Assembly: GCA_936450465.1 (NCBI GenBank)
Contig: OW388300.1
Coordinates: 16,753,266-16,817,265 of the forward strand
Length of the DNA stretch: 64,000 bases
Reading direction: 5' to 3'
DNA from: Gibbula magus
Lineage: Eukaryota > Mollusca > Gastropoda > Trochida > Trochidae
Shown one piece after another: positions 1 to 8,992 of the stretch. Under the pieces are notes generated by a model. It ran no database searches. It was given only the letters and a program-made list of their open reading frames with translations, and was not told the DNA's origin. The position numbers and the translations under genes were made by a program. Every line of letters starts with the position of its first letter. Position 1 is the first letter of the stretch.

Positions 1-44
1 TATATATATATGTTTATTTATATAAATGTATATATATATATATT

Positions 45-86
<42 letters not shown>
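1..86. repeat. (TA)n microsatellite
   Basis: Almost pure alternating TA with a few G and TTTA interruptions at the left edge of the window. It abuts a LINE 3' tail at 87, a common arrangement when retroposons land in or seed simple repeats. Confidence 0.9.
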
Positions 87-90
<4 letters not shown>

Positions 91-169
91 GTTTAAACAT
101 ATTTTTATTTCCAAAAAGAAATCTGGATTGGCGAACAAGCCATAGGCTTATTTCAACGCCGCTCCAGTA
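87..169 (-). mobile_element. LINE 3'-tail fragment (TTTAAAC family), copy a
   Basis: Read on the minus strand, this fragment runs from GGAGCGG, through a small hairpin (AAGCC-ATA-GGCTT at 137-149), to the end ATGTTTAAACCA. The same tail recurs at 543, 3509, 3977, 4533, 5215 and 35788. At 35788 it is joined to decayed ORF2 coding sequence, so these pieces are the 3' ends of 5'-truncated copies of one non-LTR retrotransposon family. No duplication could be assigned for this copy. Confidence 0.65.
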
Positions 170-542
170 CAATGGAAGCAAAAGCTGGACGCAGAAACAA
201 GTCACTGAAATAAGGTAGACTTAAAACAAGAAAAAGCCTTTACAATTTTTGTGTAACGGTTGATCACTGATTTTGTACATTGATCTTGGATTACAAATTG
301 TACTTAGTTATATTTTGTGGAGCGGCACTACATAAGCCAATAAGCCAAAGTATCATCCTTTCAGTGCATTACTATTTTACCTAAATACCTAACTAATTTC
401 CTTGTGAAGTCAAATGTTGTAAATTACTGTTATTCTATTACATGTATTCACCTTTATTTAATGTTGTGCTTTCTCAGTTTTGATGAATGAATTTGTATTA
501 CATGTATTATATACTGGAGAGGTATTTATAAAGGTGTAATGT
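170..542. other. no recognised feature
   Basis: AT-rich sequence without a supported gene. A short GGAGCGGC...TAAGCC match near 316-345 may be a decayed plus-strand piece of the same LINE tail family, but it is too short to call. Confidence 0.4.
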
Positions 543-870
543 ATGTGGTTTAAACAAATTTTTATTCGTGAAGAATGTGGTTTAAGTAAAAAGCAAACTG
601 TTACTCGTATTAATACCTCACAAGTACATACATACATTAACAAACACACGAGAACTGGACATAAAAACAACCAGCTATAGCATAATCATATGGTTAAACG
701 CAATATTATTCAATAAAGAATCCGTGGACATGATTGTTGTTTATGAACATTCTCTTCATGTGTAATGTATGCATTCATTCTGCTTCGAATCACTACCCGC
801 TCATACGTTTTATGTATCAACATGTATAAATTACTCAATATGTATGACACATTAATAAACACTATATCTG
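543..870 (-). mobile_element. LINE 3' fragment (TTTAAAC family), longer copy
   Basis: On the minus strand this ends in the TTTAAACCA tail. Its upstream part matches 35788-36130: both share the block 'taatacctca', 'acatacat', 'gagaactggacataaa' and 'catgattgttg..tatgaaca'. It therefore carries more of the 3' UTR than the other tails and reaches close to the end of ORF2. The upstream boundary, near the Penelope-like segment, is blurred. No open coding sequence remains. Confidence 0.55.
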
Positions 871-1290
871 GTCTTTGAAGGGCATATAGAAGTGGTATAC
901 ATAAGAACAGGAAGATTTGCTGGATAACAACTTCTTTAATGTGAAAATACACGACGTTTCGGAGTACATACTCACTCCTTCATCAGGTGGAATGTAAGGA
1001 AATAACAAAATGTGGTACATTTATATAGCAAACAAAACAATGGTGAGGAAACTCAATCAGGGAGATTAACAAGCAGGAGAATTGTGTACAATGGGGATTT
1101 GTAATAAAAACATGAAGCATGAGAATGATGAGGATTTGCAGTACAAACATGAATGGGAGTAAGTAGATAAATGTAAATAAACACACATGATGAAACGAGG
1201 GAGGCCAATTGGCTTTATTGAAATTGTTAAGGCTAAACACTATATCTCTTCTCATTCTGAGTGATACGCTCAGGGTGCATTCATCCATAA
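871..1290 (-). mobile_element. Penelope-like element terminal fragment (candidate)
   Basis: Read on the minus strand, the segment contains CACCTGATGA, then a GGAGT/ACTCC hairpin, then GAAACGTCGTG (950-989). A CTGATGA-stem-GAAAC block of this kind is known from termini of Penelope-like retroelements, where it is part of a hammerhead ribozyme. The rest of the segment has no frame I can assign to an RT or GIY-YIG domain. The identification rests on the motif and on general resemblance of the following text (ACATTAAAGAAGTTGTTATC). Treat it as an uncertain family call. Confidence 0.45.
950..989 (-). ncRNA. hammerhead-ribozyme-like motif (candidate)
   Basis: Minus-strand order: CAC (987-989), CTGATGA core (980-986), stem II GGAGT (974-978) with ACTCC (961-965) and an 8-nt loop, GAAA core, ACGT (self-complementary, as in dimer-type stem III), a GTC cleavage-like triplet, then GTG, which can pair with CAC. 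The order fits a type I hammerhead with very short stems I and III. One extra A lies between CTGATGA and stem II compared with the canonical core, so activity is doubtful. Confidence 0.4.
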
Positions 1291-1785
1291 CGAGGCTACT
1301 GGTCTCGCAGTTTGCATTCCCGGCTTAGAACCTTTTGATCAAAGGGGATCACAGGAGGAGGGCTAATTAGTGTCACAGTGTGTATCCACTGCGATGAGTG
1401 AACTGTCTTTCCACTTACCTGGCCTAATCGACCTGTGTAATAAATTACACCTCGCTTGTCTTACATCTTTTGTTTGGAGGGGATTTAGCTATATTCTGTT
1501 TCTCACTCGAACCACTTAGTAAGACAAAGAGAACTTTTGGTTGGAATAAAAACAAAATAAATAACATTGCACAGGATTATATAAATGCCAGAACCCAGAA
1601 AACAAATTTAGCATAAAAAAGCAAGATGTGCCCCAAAGAATTTCATGCAAATATCGCATGATTGACAAAATAATTTTGAATTGATGAATTTTCAAATAGA
1701 AAACAACCATTTCAAACATTTAGCTCATCTTTTAAACATATTTTTAAAATTATCATTCCAACCAATAATGAACTAAAACTTTACT
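1291..1785. other. unassigned, possibly more of the Penelope-like element
   Basis: No open frame of note and no repeat I can match inside the window. It directly follows the Penelope-like segment and could be its interior, but no domain is visible. Confidence 0.3.
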
Positions 1786-2045
1786 GAAGTTTCAAAAGAA
1801 GAAATTGATGAATACCTTAAAACTCATAAACACGACATTATCATCTTCTCGGATGCTGCAGCTAATAAACAAAACGTAACTGCCATAGGCAATTACTCAA
1901 AAAATCTAAATCCAACTAAACAATAAAACAACTCGAGATAGGGAAAGGATATATGTAATTGGGAAATCTCTGGCATACTCAAATAAGAAAATATCAATCA
2001 CATCAGATGCACTGAATGTCATTGAAGATATCAAATATAGCGGCC
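1786..2045 (+). pseudogene. decayed RNase H-like fragment (weak)
   Basis: Two translated patches resemble RNase H motifs of non-LTR elements: an 'IIIFSDAAANKQ' patch near 1835-1870 (first Asp) and an 'ITSDALNVIEDI' patch near 2000-2030 (a later Asp). They are in different frames with a stop between them, and the central Glu cannot be placed. If correct, this is the 3' part of another element, because it lies upstream of the RT remnant on the same strand. Confidence 0.3.
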
Positions 2046-3292
2046 AAATTTAATGGGTAACATGTAATAGAAACATTAGTTTACTGATGAAACATCAATA
2101 TATGTTATAAATAGATGATCATTTCACAGCAGTCGCGACTATAAATAACGATCTGGCCAAAATTGCAGAATGAGCCAAAAAGTGATAGTGATCATAAATA
2201 GATATGCAGAGAATATCATTTTATTTCTAACAAAGGACTGAACTTATTATTTGATGGTGACATTATCAAAGAAGTTTAAAATCAGAAGCATTTAGGTATA
2301 CCACTACAAAGTGATTGTTCTGGGAAAGTGCATATTAATTAAAAATTAGTCCAGTGATCAATTGTCTGAGGTGATTATGTCCTTGGGGATTTTATCTGTT
2401 CGTCTTTGTAGAGTGACCATTTTTGTTTCACAGAGATTAAAATTGCCAAAAAGACTTTAACTATGAACAAAAGTCTTTATAAATTATGAGTTCTTTAATT
2501 AAATATCAGTATTTTTTTGTTTTTGAAATCAATTATGACAGTGAACCGAGTTCTTCTAATAGTGAGAGCTGGTCAAAAGTGGCACTAAATAAAACAGGAT
2601 ACAGCCCCACAATCACTGTCAAGTAACCATCTAACCCCCTCTTAATCCCTAAAACATACAGATGTGTGACAGGGTGAGGTGTCACCATGACACAAGATCA
2701 AACTTAATCTGTTTGTGTTAAAAGATTAAAACGAACCAAATATTTAAGAATACATTACAACAAACTAAAATATATCATACTCTGCACCAACATAATATAT
2801 ACTAATATATTATATAATTTGTGTCTTTTTCTTGTAACATGTGTCCCTACATTCAACTGTACACGGCAATATTATAATTGTAAATTAGTTCCTTATTCAG
2901 ACAGAAAGTAGTTAGCAAACTTTCGAGTCAACTCACATAACTTTGAAATTGAAAGTTGAAACCGGTAATTGAATTACTTTTCATATTACCAGGTCCTTGT
3001 TATAATGATTTTCAACCTAGATATTAGTTAATTAGTTGTTTAAGAAGTGAAATAATTTTTAGAAATAAAATTATATTCTCTGCATTGTCCTCAACCTATC
3101 TGTTTATGATCACTTTGGTTTAAACATATAGCAGACTAGGAGAATTTAACAATAAACTAAAACAAAAAGCTACAAAACTACTTCAATATCTCACATGGAT
3201 CCAGATTCTGCCAGATAATTCATTCTCGTCTTTGGCTTGGGTGTAGTGGAATGGAAAATGTAGTAAATGGAGATAGATTCACAAGATTTATT

Positions 3293-3305
3293 TCAAATAA
3301 CTCTG
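3293..3305. repeat. left target-site duplication of SINE A
   Basis: TCAAATAACTCTG, repeated exactly at 3772-3784 on the far side of the SINE. Confidence 0.9.
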
Positions 3306-3771
3306 GGGGCGGGATAGCGCAGTGGTTAGCGCGTTCGGCTTCGGATCAAGAGGTTCGAATCCCGCCAGGGGCACGGCAACTTTGTCTGCAGTAGAGCACT
3401 GTTCTACACGCAGTCAGGTTTGGGTGCAATGCTACACTGAATTTCAGTGCAGTACCACGCTAGTTCCAGTCGTTGCTCGCAGGTTTCACGGCAATGCATA
3501 GCCACATGGTTTAAACTTATTTATTCATGAAATACATGGATCGGATTGGTCAACAAGCTCAGTTGAGCTTATGTAAAGACCGCTCCAAAGTACATACATA
3601 CATATATTAAACATTGTCATGACAGGAACAACAATAAAAAAAAATAATAAAAAATTGCTAAAAAATTGCGTTGCGGGCTTTCTCCCTGCCATAATACTAG
3701 TAGCTGTGATATAAGTGAAATACTCTTGAAAGCGACGTTAAACCCTAACTCACTCATTCACTCAAATAACT
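3306..3771 (+). mobile_element. tRNA-derived SINE, copy A, carrying a nested insertion
   Basis: The 5' end is tRNA-like: an A box around 3315-3325 (TAGCGCAGTGG) and a perfect B box GGTTCGAATCC at 3352-3362. These are internal RNA polymerase III promoter elements. Then comes a body shared with the other five copies (TTCTACACGCAG, GAATTTCAG, TTCTCCCTGCC), and the end GACGTTAAACCC plus an ACTCACTCATTC tail. A perfect 13-bp duplication (3293-3305 and 3772-3784) shows target-primed insertion into the LINE remnant. After GCCACATGG the body is broken by a minus-strand LINE tail (about 3510-3666) and resumes with CGTTGCGGGC. Confidence 0.92.
3509..3666 (-). mobile_element. LINE 3'-tail fragment nested in SINE A (copy b)
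   Basis: Minus-strand TTTAAACCA tail with the hairpin AAGCTC...GAGCTT (3555-3570) and the GGAGCGG block. Further A-rich DNA runs up to the point where the SINE resumes. It separates two SINE halves that are contiguous in the other copies, so it inserted after the SINE did. Confidence 0.75.
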
Positions 3772-3784
3772 CTGCACGTAACTG
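3772..3784. repeat. right target-site duplication of SINE A
   Basis: Exact copy of the 13-mer at 3293-3305. Confidence 0.9.
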
Positions 3785-3976
3785 CAGAAATGACAACGAA
3801 GATGTGTTTCACTTTTTCCTTATCTGTCCTATATTCAGTGATATAAGGTTAAATGCACATTTTTAATTATAATTTTAAATAAGTTATAAACAAAACATAT
3901 ATTTATTTCTTTGCTCTTGGTTGATTTTCTGTAAGGCTAAAAGTAATATCAAATCTGCGGATGAAGATGCATATCG

Positions 3977-4050
3977 TTATGGTTTAAACATATTTCATTT
4001 CATAAACATGAAAATAGGATCGGCGAACATGTCAAAATGGTTATTTCAAT
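3977..4050 (-). mobile_element. LINE 3'-tail fragment (copy d), decayed
   Basis: Plus-strand ATGGTTTAAACATATTTCAT followed by CATGAAAATAGGATCGGCGAACA matches the end of the TTTAAAC family; the hairpin region is degraded. Confidence 0.55.
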
Positions 4051-4519
4051 GAATGTATGAAAACAAAGTAACAGTTTTTATATAAAGCAACAATAAGGAT
4101 ATGGTATTGACTTGAATTATTTTGAAAATCTTGTCATTGAAAAAGTTATGAAAACAACATTGATAGTACTTTTAAGGATAAATTAAGTAAAGTAAAACTA
4201 AAGTAAACTCGTTATTTGTAATAACATAATTAAAATAGGATTATCTTCTTGCTCCTCACCTGATCAGCTAACTTTACTTTTAGCTTAACCGAGTACACCA
4301 ATTTACTATAATAACAAACAACATTTGTAACCTTTGACCTCGAAGACTGGTTTGAGTGTTTCTTAACAATGGAAGTTAATATAAAGGCTGTCGCTCAACA
4401 CATGTGTTAAAAGTATTGTTGTTGACTTAAATTTATGATATATTGTAAAATCACCATGACACATAATTTCCTGTATTCTCAGATAAACTTTAAAAGCGTG
4501 TTTACCAATACATTTCATG

Positions 4520-4615
4520 AATGAAATAAATATGTTTAAACCATATTTAAACGTATATTATTTCATAACATGAAACAATTATTGGCTAACAAGTCGCTCC
4601 GCTCCGGCTCATATA
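4520..4615. mobile_element. two overlapping LINE tail pieces, head to head
   Basis: ATGAAATAAATATGTTTAAACCA (plus orientation, ending near 4540) is followed at once by ATTTAAACG...ATTTCATAACATGAAAC...TTGGCTAACAAG...CGCTCC (minus orientation). The two TTTAAAC ends meet tail to tail. The hairpin of the second piece is deleted. Confidence 0.5.
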
Positions 4616-5204
4616 TGTATTTTATGAGACAGAAAAATGAAAATTAACATTTCTATAACATCACACATGAATATTGTTATTTTGTTATTGTGCCTTATAA
4701 TGAAGTGGGCCGCAGCGCAGAATTTAATCATTAACTACAAGATACTTTCAAAGAAACCGGTTGCTTTAACTGATAAACTGATGTAATGCGTTCAAAATAT
4801 TATTGTTAACTGTGTCCTTCAAGGAGCTGTTACCATATAATGCTGTTGTTATGTCATAGCCTTGATTGTAAAAATACATATTTGATCTCAAATGGTAGTA
4901 GCTTCAGCAAGTAAATAGATGCCGAACTAAGTCTTCGTTGTTGTGACCACATGAACATCTGGACGTTTCCGATATATGTCTATTATAAAAGTAGGCGTTT
5001 CAATAACTACAACCGACCTTAAGGCGACAATGGATGATTCGATATAATCTAGTCCCTAAATTAACAAGAATTCTGAGTTTCTGTTTGGTTTAACATTTAA
5101 CAGTTTTCAATTGATAAAGGGTGGGATCGTTGGTGACTTAGTCTGGTAAAGAATTCCACAGCATAATGGTATTTGGCAAGAACGACTGAGAAAACCTCTG
5201 AGTT
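4616..5204. other. unassigned; host site of the LINE tail at 5215
   Basis: No gene-sized frame. There is nothing I can match elsewhere in the window, apart from serving as the target of the 82-bp LINE tail. Confidence 0.4.
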
Positions 5205-5306
5205 ATACAGTTTACTGGGAGCGGCCTTAATATAAGCTCTTCGGAGCTTGTTGGCCAATCCCTTCATGTTTTTCATGAATAAAATATGTTTAAATCATAC
5301 AGTTTA
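5205..5306 (+). mobile_element. 82-bp LINE tail with 10-bp duplications (copy c)
   Basis: The insert at 5215-5296 runs GGGAGCGG, hairpin AAGCTC-TTCG-GAGCTT (5234-5249), TTGTTGGCCAATCC, TTCATGAATAAAATATGTTTAAATC. It is flanked by ATACAGTTTA at 5205-5214 and 5297-5306, an exact 10-bp target-site duplication. This shows that the short tail moved as a unit and fixes the true 3' end of the family. An AATAAA signal lies just before the end. Confidence 0.85.
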
Positions 5307-6197
5307 TTGCTTAAATGGAAGAACGGTTTCTTAGATTATAATTACTTTGTTCAAATACCCTTCTTGGCCAAGATCGCTCAGATAGTCTGGAGTTATAGTC
5401 TGGATATGGTACATTGTATAGATATTAATGCACCTCATTATCTATAAATGTGTCCAAATTATACAAATATCCGCCATTTAAGCTTCTTTTATTGAAATGG
5501 TTACGACCTGAATACTGAACTATTTGGTAACAAGACCTTGTCAAATCATATTAATACATAAATAATCCGTAATCCAGGCTGTTCATAAGTTTATTCTCAT
5601 GGCAAAGTTTCTCATGAAATGTCTTTTAAAATGATGTTGTGTTTTTCTACATTAATGTATGTATGATTGTATTTATGATATAGTTATCCTGTTTTATTGG
5701 GGAGAAACATTTGAATAGGGTAAACCCTGTTTGTTGATTCCGCTGAGTACATGAATACATATTGTTAAAACCATATAAAATTTGAATCAGTTTATTTCAA
5801 CATCTATCAAGAGACATGAGCTTTGCCTCAAGTTGCTACCCATATTGACCACACTAATTAATCCTTCGTTAATCCCTCGTCTGGGTGAATCTTGTTTGTT
5901 ATATAACATTGTGTTCATGTCCTGTGAAGACCGTCTATGAAATGCAGACTTCTTTGTTAGTGTCAATTAAGCTACTCAGACAATACTAGCTAAACAGGTG
6001 TGAACTTGTCACCTGTGAAAACACATACGGGTGGCTTATGGGCAGGTGACTAATTGCCTGTCAATTGAATCGCGTCACAGCTAATGGATGATATACTGTT
6101 TTGAGTTATCCAATGAGATCAGTTAAGTGAAACACCAATGAGATTTGAGCTGAAATCCGGGATAATCAATTGGGCAAGATATTTACCACTTATCCCG
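5307..6197. other. no recognised feature
   Basis: AT-rich unique sequence left of the intact LINE; no frame, repeat or structure I can support. Confidence 0.4.
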
Positions 6198-6210
6198 AGA
6201 TACTACATGT
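6198..6210. repeat. left target-site duplication of the intact LINE
   Basis: AGATACTACATGT. The identical 13-mer is at 14588-14600, directly after the CAA-rich end of the element. The bases outside both copies differ. Confidence 0.88.
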
Positions 6211-6309
6211 CACTCACTTCTCTTTGGGACACCAGAGAGAACACACGTGTATCGCAGTAGCTACCAAGCAACTACGAAACAACCCAACTTCTACCCACAG
6301 CGTACTCAC

Positions 6310-6560
6310 TGGACTAAGGATACTAATTCGGATAATTACACCAATTCGGATACTATTCAAGGTCTAGTGTTACAACCACTGAGCAACGCTCAACACACGA
6401 ATACGAGGAGTATTCATCTAATTCTATTTGGATAAGGATTACCACACGGAATACCAATTTGGATATACTAAGTGCAATTCACATTCGGATTACCAAAACG
6501 GATATATATTGTGCTTATTCTATTTTGGATTACTATTTCGGATACAAATCGGATTCCAAA
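6310..6560 (+). repeat. degenerate GGATTA/GGATAC motif string
   Basis: About eleven GGAT-containing units in 250 bp, including GGATTA at 6436, 6487 and 6527. GGATTA is the reverse complement of TAATCC, the core bound by K50 homeodomain proteins (Otx, Pitx, Goosecoid). Binding is not shown. The pattern may be only a decayed short tandem repeat. Confidence 0.5.
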
Positions 6561-6739
6561 TAGATCTGCAAGTCTACAAACGTGAGTTCACTTTGTTTCT
6601 CTATTTGTAGCACTTTTACTACAACAACAAACCACTTAGCACACACGCTAACCACCAGAGTACGAGGAGTACTCACCACCCCCAAACCTTACCCCCCTAC
6701 TAACCCTGCATACCCCCAGCGCAAGCACGCATTACACTG

Positions 6740-6990
6740 TGACGTCACAACACATACGGCTCCAAATCAGGCTCGAAAACCTAACGTTTTCAAAACTGGC
6801 TCGAAAACCGGCTCCAGATCCGACTTGGACACTTTATACCTGTGACGTCACCAAACCGGCTCGAGATCGGAGATACAACGCTAACACCAAGCAACAAAGG
6901 GAATACAAGCCCGTGACGTCAGCAAACCGGCTCCAAATCAGAGACTCTACTCTAACAAGAGCCAAACACTATCACAACACTGTGACGTCA
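6740..6990 (+). promoter_or_regulatory. cluster of four CRE palindromes
   Basis: TGACGTCA occurs at 6740-6747, 6843-6850, 6914-6921 and 6983-6990 (steps of 103, 71 and 69 bp). This is the full cAMP-response element bound by CREB/ATF factors. Between them the motif CGGCTC(C/G)A(A/G)ATC recurs, so the block looks like a diverged tandem array of promoter units. Confidence 0.65.
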
Positions 6991-7303
6991 CACAACATTA
7001 GTACTCACTGTACATCTAAATAAGAAGTGTGTTCTATACCCAACCCCTTACCAACGGAACTATTTACTTACATTATTAGACTAGGTTTCATTGTTCTATT
7101 TATAAACCGGACAACCGGTGTTGTGTTTTATATCACTCTGATCCTTAGTGGAACAGAGTCAGGTGACCTACAGGGTCTTGGGCCTGGAGGTGTGTCGAGT
7201 TTTAGAATCACAAAACTAGGACAATCGACTTACTCAGGTACCCCTAAAAAAGCACACATAAATAGAAACACACTTCACTTATAGGGTTAGTACAACACTA
7301 ACA

Positions 7304-8947
7304 ATGGCCGACCTACTCGAGGAACTAGCATACCAGGGAACGGACCTCACAATCGTCGATGATTACAACATGTCTGGATGTAACCAAATAACAACACCAT
7401 CCAACACCATGGACGGAATAGGAAGTTTCTCTTTGGTATCCTACAGCCGAAACAAAAGAAACAGACCGGAATCACCAACGTCGGACATTAACAACACAAG
7501 CAACACTGTTAATCCACAAGGAAAAAAAACCAAAACAGACACAACCTCTGAATACAACCAACCTATCATCGAAGAACAAGTTCAACCTGCAACAGAACAA
7601 AATCAAACAACAACAGAACAAGTACAAGAAATTCTAATGATCTCGGCAAATAAAAATCAACTCACCAATTACTACAATGCAAATGATATTGACTATCACA
7701 TGACCAAACAAGGAATGCCACCACGAACAGTAAAACCATGCGGCAATGGTTTTCTTATCACATCTAACAAAACCTATATGAGTGGAATTAGAGGATTCAC
7801 AACACTTGGTCAACAACCAATCAAATTTGTATTGCCCTATTGGAAAACTCAAACAAGAGGAGTTATCAAGATCAACCCAATAGCAACTGATGAAGACCTT
7901 GAAGAATACAAGAACAAGGCCAACATCCAAAACACTTGCCAACTAATCTCAGCAAAAAGAATCAAGAGAAAAGACGACAATACACCATCTGTCATCATAA
8001 CCTTTGTGGGAACTACACTCCCTAGGAACATTACCTTCGGAGGCATCCTCAAGCTAACAGTGGAACCACTCAGAAAACAACCAACATTCTGCAGAAGATG
8101 CTTCATGCATGGGCACTTTGAAAACCAATGCAATAACGCAGTTCACTGCAGCAAATGCAGCGAATCGGGCCACGACTACACACAGTGCAAGAGGAAGACT
8201 CTTTACTGCAAGAACTGTGAAATCTATGGACACAGCCCACTTTCACAAAAATGCCCAATTAGACAAAAACAAACGGCCAAAATAAACAGGCACATCTCTA
8301 CCACACCAGCACAATCAAAACAACAGAGAAAACAAGCAACGGAGCTAAACTTCAACCCCCGACGCTCTTCATCACCCAAACCAAGACAACCTACAGAAGA
8401 AGAGCAATACTCTAGAAAAGTCATCCCGGGGGACATTAACAACAAACAAGATGAAACAGAAAATGTAGTCCAAGGATTACTAACAGCAATCAGAACCAGC
8501 GAAAAAATCATGAGCTCACAAAAAACTAAGAAAGGCACATCAGCTCCCAAGAAACAACAATCACAACCACCCAAAGCTCAGAGGAACCTAAGATTCTCAG
8601 AAAACAACAAGGAAAGAACTACCAAATCCTACCAACAAAATAACAAGCAAAAACAACAACCACAAGATCTGAGAGAAACTATCAGGAACAAAACTACCAG
8701 TAACCACAGTATGGAACAAGGTTCAAGACTGGACAAATTTGTAGAATTCATAACCCAAGTTATTTTCAACCTGGCACCTCCAACCAACGAACAGGATCAC
8801 CATTACAAACTCAAAAGGATACATGGACACGCCATGAAGCAAGGATTCTACAACAGAACACTGGAACACTTCCAAAATAATATCCATCCCAATCTGCCAA
8901 ACCAAAATACCTACACCTACCCAAGAAGACAATTTCCAAAATTCTAA
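7304..8947 (+). CDS. LINE ORF1, gag-like RNA-binding protein (547 aa)
   Basis: Nucleic-acid-binding protein that would coat the element RNA and form the ribonucleoprotein with ORF2. Residues 1-120 are polar and low-complexity. Residues about 145-258 resemble the RRM-like domain found before the knuckles in I/Jockey ORF1 proteins (pattern GVI.I, RI.RK, VIITF.G, LP). Three zinc knuckles follow: C263-C266-H271-C276, C282-C285-H290-C295 and C302-C305-H310-C317. The third has six residues instead of four before its last Cys. Residues about 325-480 are rich in Q, K, N and S and likely disordered. The start AACAATGGC has a strong context (A at -3, G at +4). It shares its frame with ORF2 and no stop interrupts it. 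Confidence 0.93.
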   Translation: MADLLEELAYQGTDLTIVDDYNMSGCNQITTPSNTMDGIGSFSLVSYSRNKRNRPESPTSDINNTSNTVNPQGKKTKTDTTSEYNQPIIEEQVQPATEQNQTTTEQVQEILMISANKNQLTNYYNANDIDYHMTKQGMPPRTVKPCGNGFLITSNKTYMSGIRGFTTLGQQPIKFVLPYWKTQTRGVIKINPIATDEDLEEYKNKANIQNTCQLISAKRIKRKDDNTPSVIITFVGTTLPRNITFGGILKLTVEPLRKQPTFCRRCFMHGHFENQCNNAVHCSKCSESGHDYTQCKRKTLYCKNCEIYGHSPLSQKCPIRQKQTAKINRHISTTPAQSKQQRKQATELNFNPRRSSSPKPRQPTEEEQYSRKVIPGDINNKQDETENVVQGLLTAIRTSEKIMSSQKTKKGTSAPKKQQSQPPKAQRNLRFSENNKERTTKSYQQNNKQKQQPQDLRETIRNKTTSNHSMEQGSRLDKFVEFITQVIFNLAPPTNEQDHHYKLKRIHGHAMKQGFYNRTLEHFQNNIHPNLPNQNTYTYPRRQFPKF

Positions 8948-8992
8948 ACAAAACAAATATCCAACAACTACTAGAATTTCATCAAACCTCCA
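8948..8992 (+). other. ORF1-ORF2 spacer
   Basis: 45 bp. ORF1 and ORF2 are in the same frame, separated by the ORF1 stop TAA (8945-8947), a second in-frame TAG (8972-8974) and the ORF2 ATG. ORF2 must therefore be made by reinitiation or an internal start, not by frameshifting. Confidence 0.85.

Larger units (their letters stand above)
2110..3866 (+). pseudogene. LINE ORF2 remnant (RT C-terminal half), interrupted by a SINE
   Basis: Broken plus-strand frames keep the order expected of the end of a non-LTR ORF2. First comes a 'NDLAKIAE' patch near 2145-2170. Then an 'FDGDIIKEVKNQKHLGI' block follows near 2250-2300, which is the thumb-region HKHLG motif. Next are an arginine-rich patch 'RLRLGCSG' near 3225-3250 and a terminal Cys/His patch ending 'EDVFHFFLICPIFSDIR' near 3798-3848. 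Many stops and frameshifts make it non-functional. A SINE at 3306-3771 splits the last part; ignoring the SINE, the frame continues across the insertion point. The clade (L2/CR1-like or other) cannot be settled from so little. Confidence 0.7.
6211..7303 (+). promoter_or_regulatory. LINE 5' UTR with probable internal promoter
   Basis: LINEs of this type carry their promoter inside the transcribed 5' region. Here the region has two repeated parts. 6310-6560 is a degenerate string of (A/T)CGGAT(T/A)AC motifs. 6740-6990 has four perfect TGACGTCA palindromes interleaved with CGGCTC-A-ATC motifs. No long frame of its own is present. Promoter function is inferred from position and motif density. Confidence 0.6.

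Noticed and set aside
3306..3377. tRNA gene
   Set aside because: A and B boxes are present, but the sequence continues into a body shared by six dispersed copies with target duplications, so it is the head of a SINE and not a functional tRNA.
7634..8574. Minus-strand frames inside ORF1 of the LINE
   Set aside because: They are shadows of the A-rich ORF1; no domain is recognisable.
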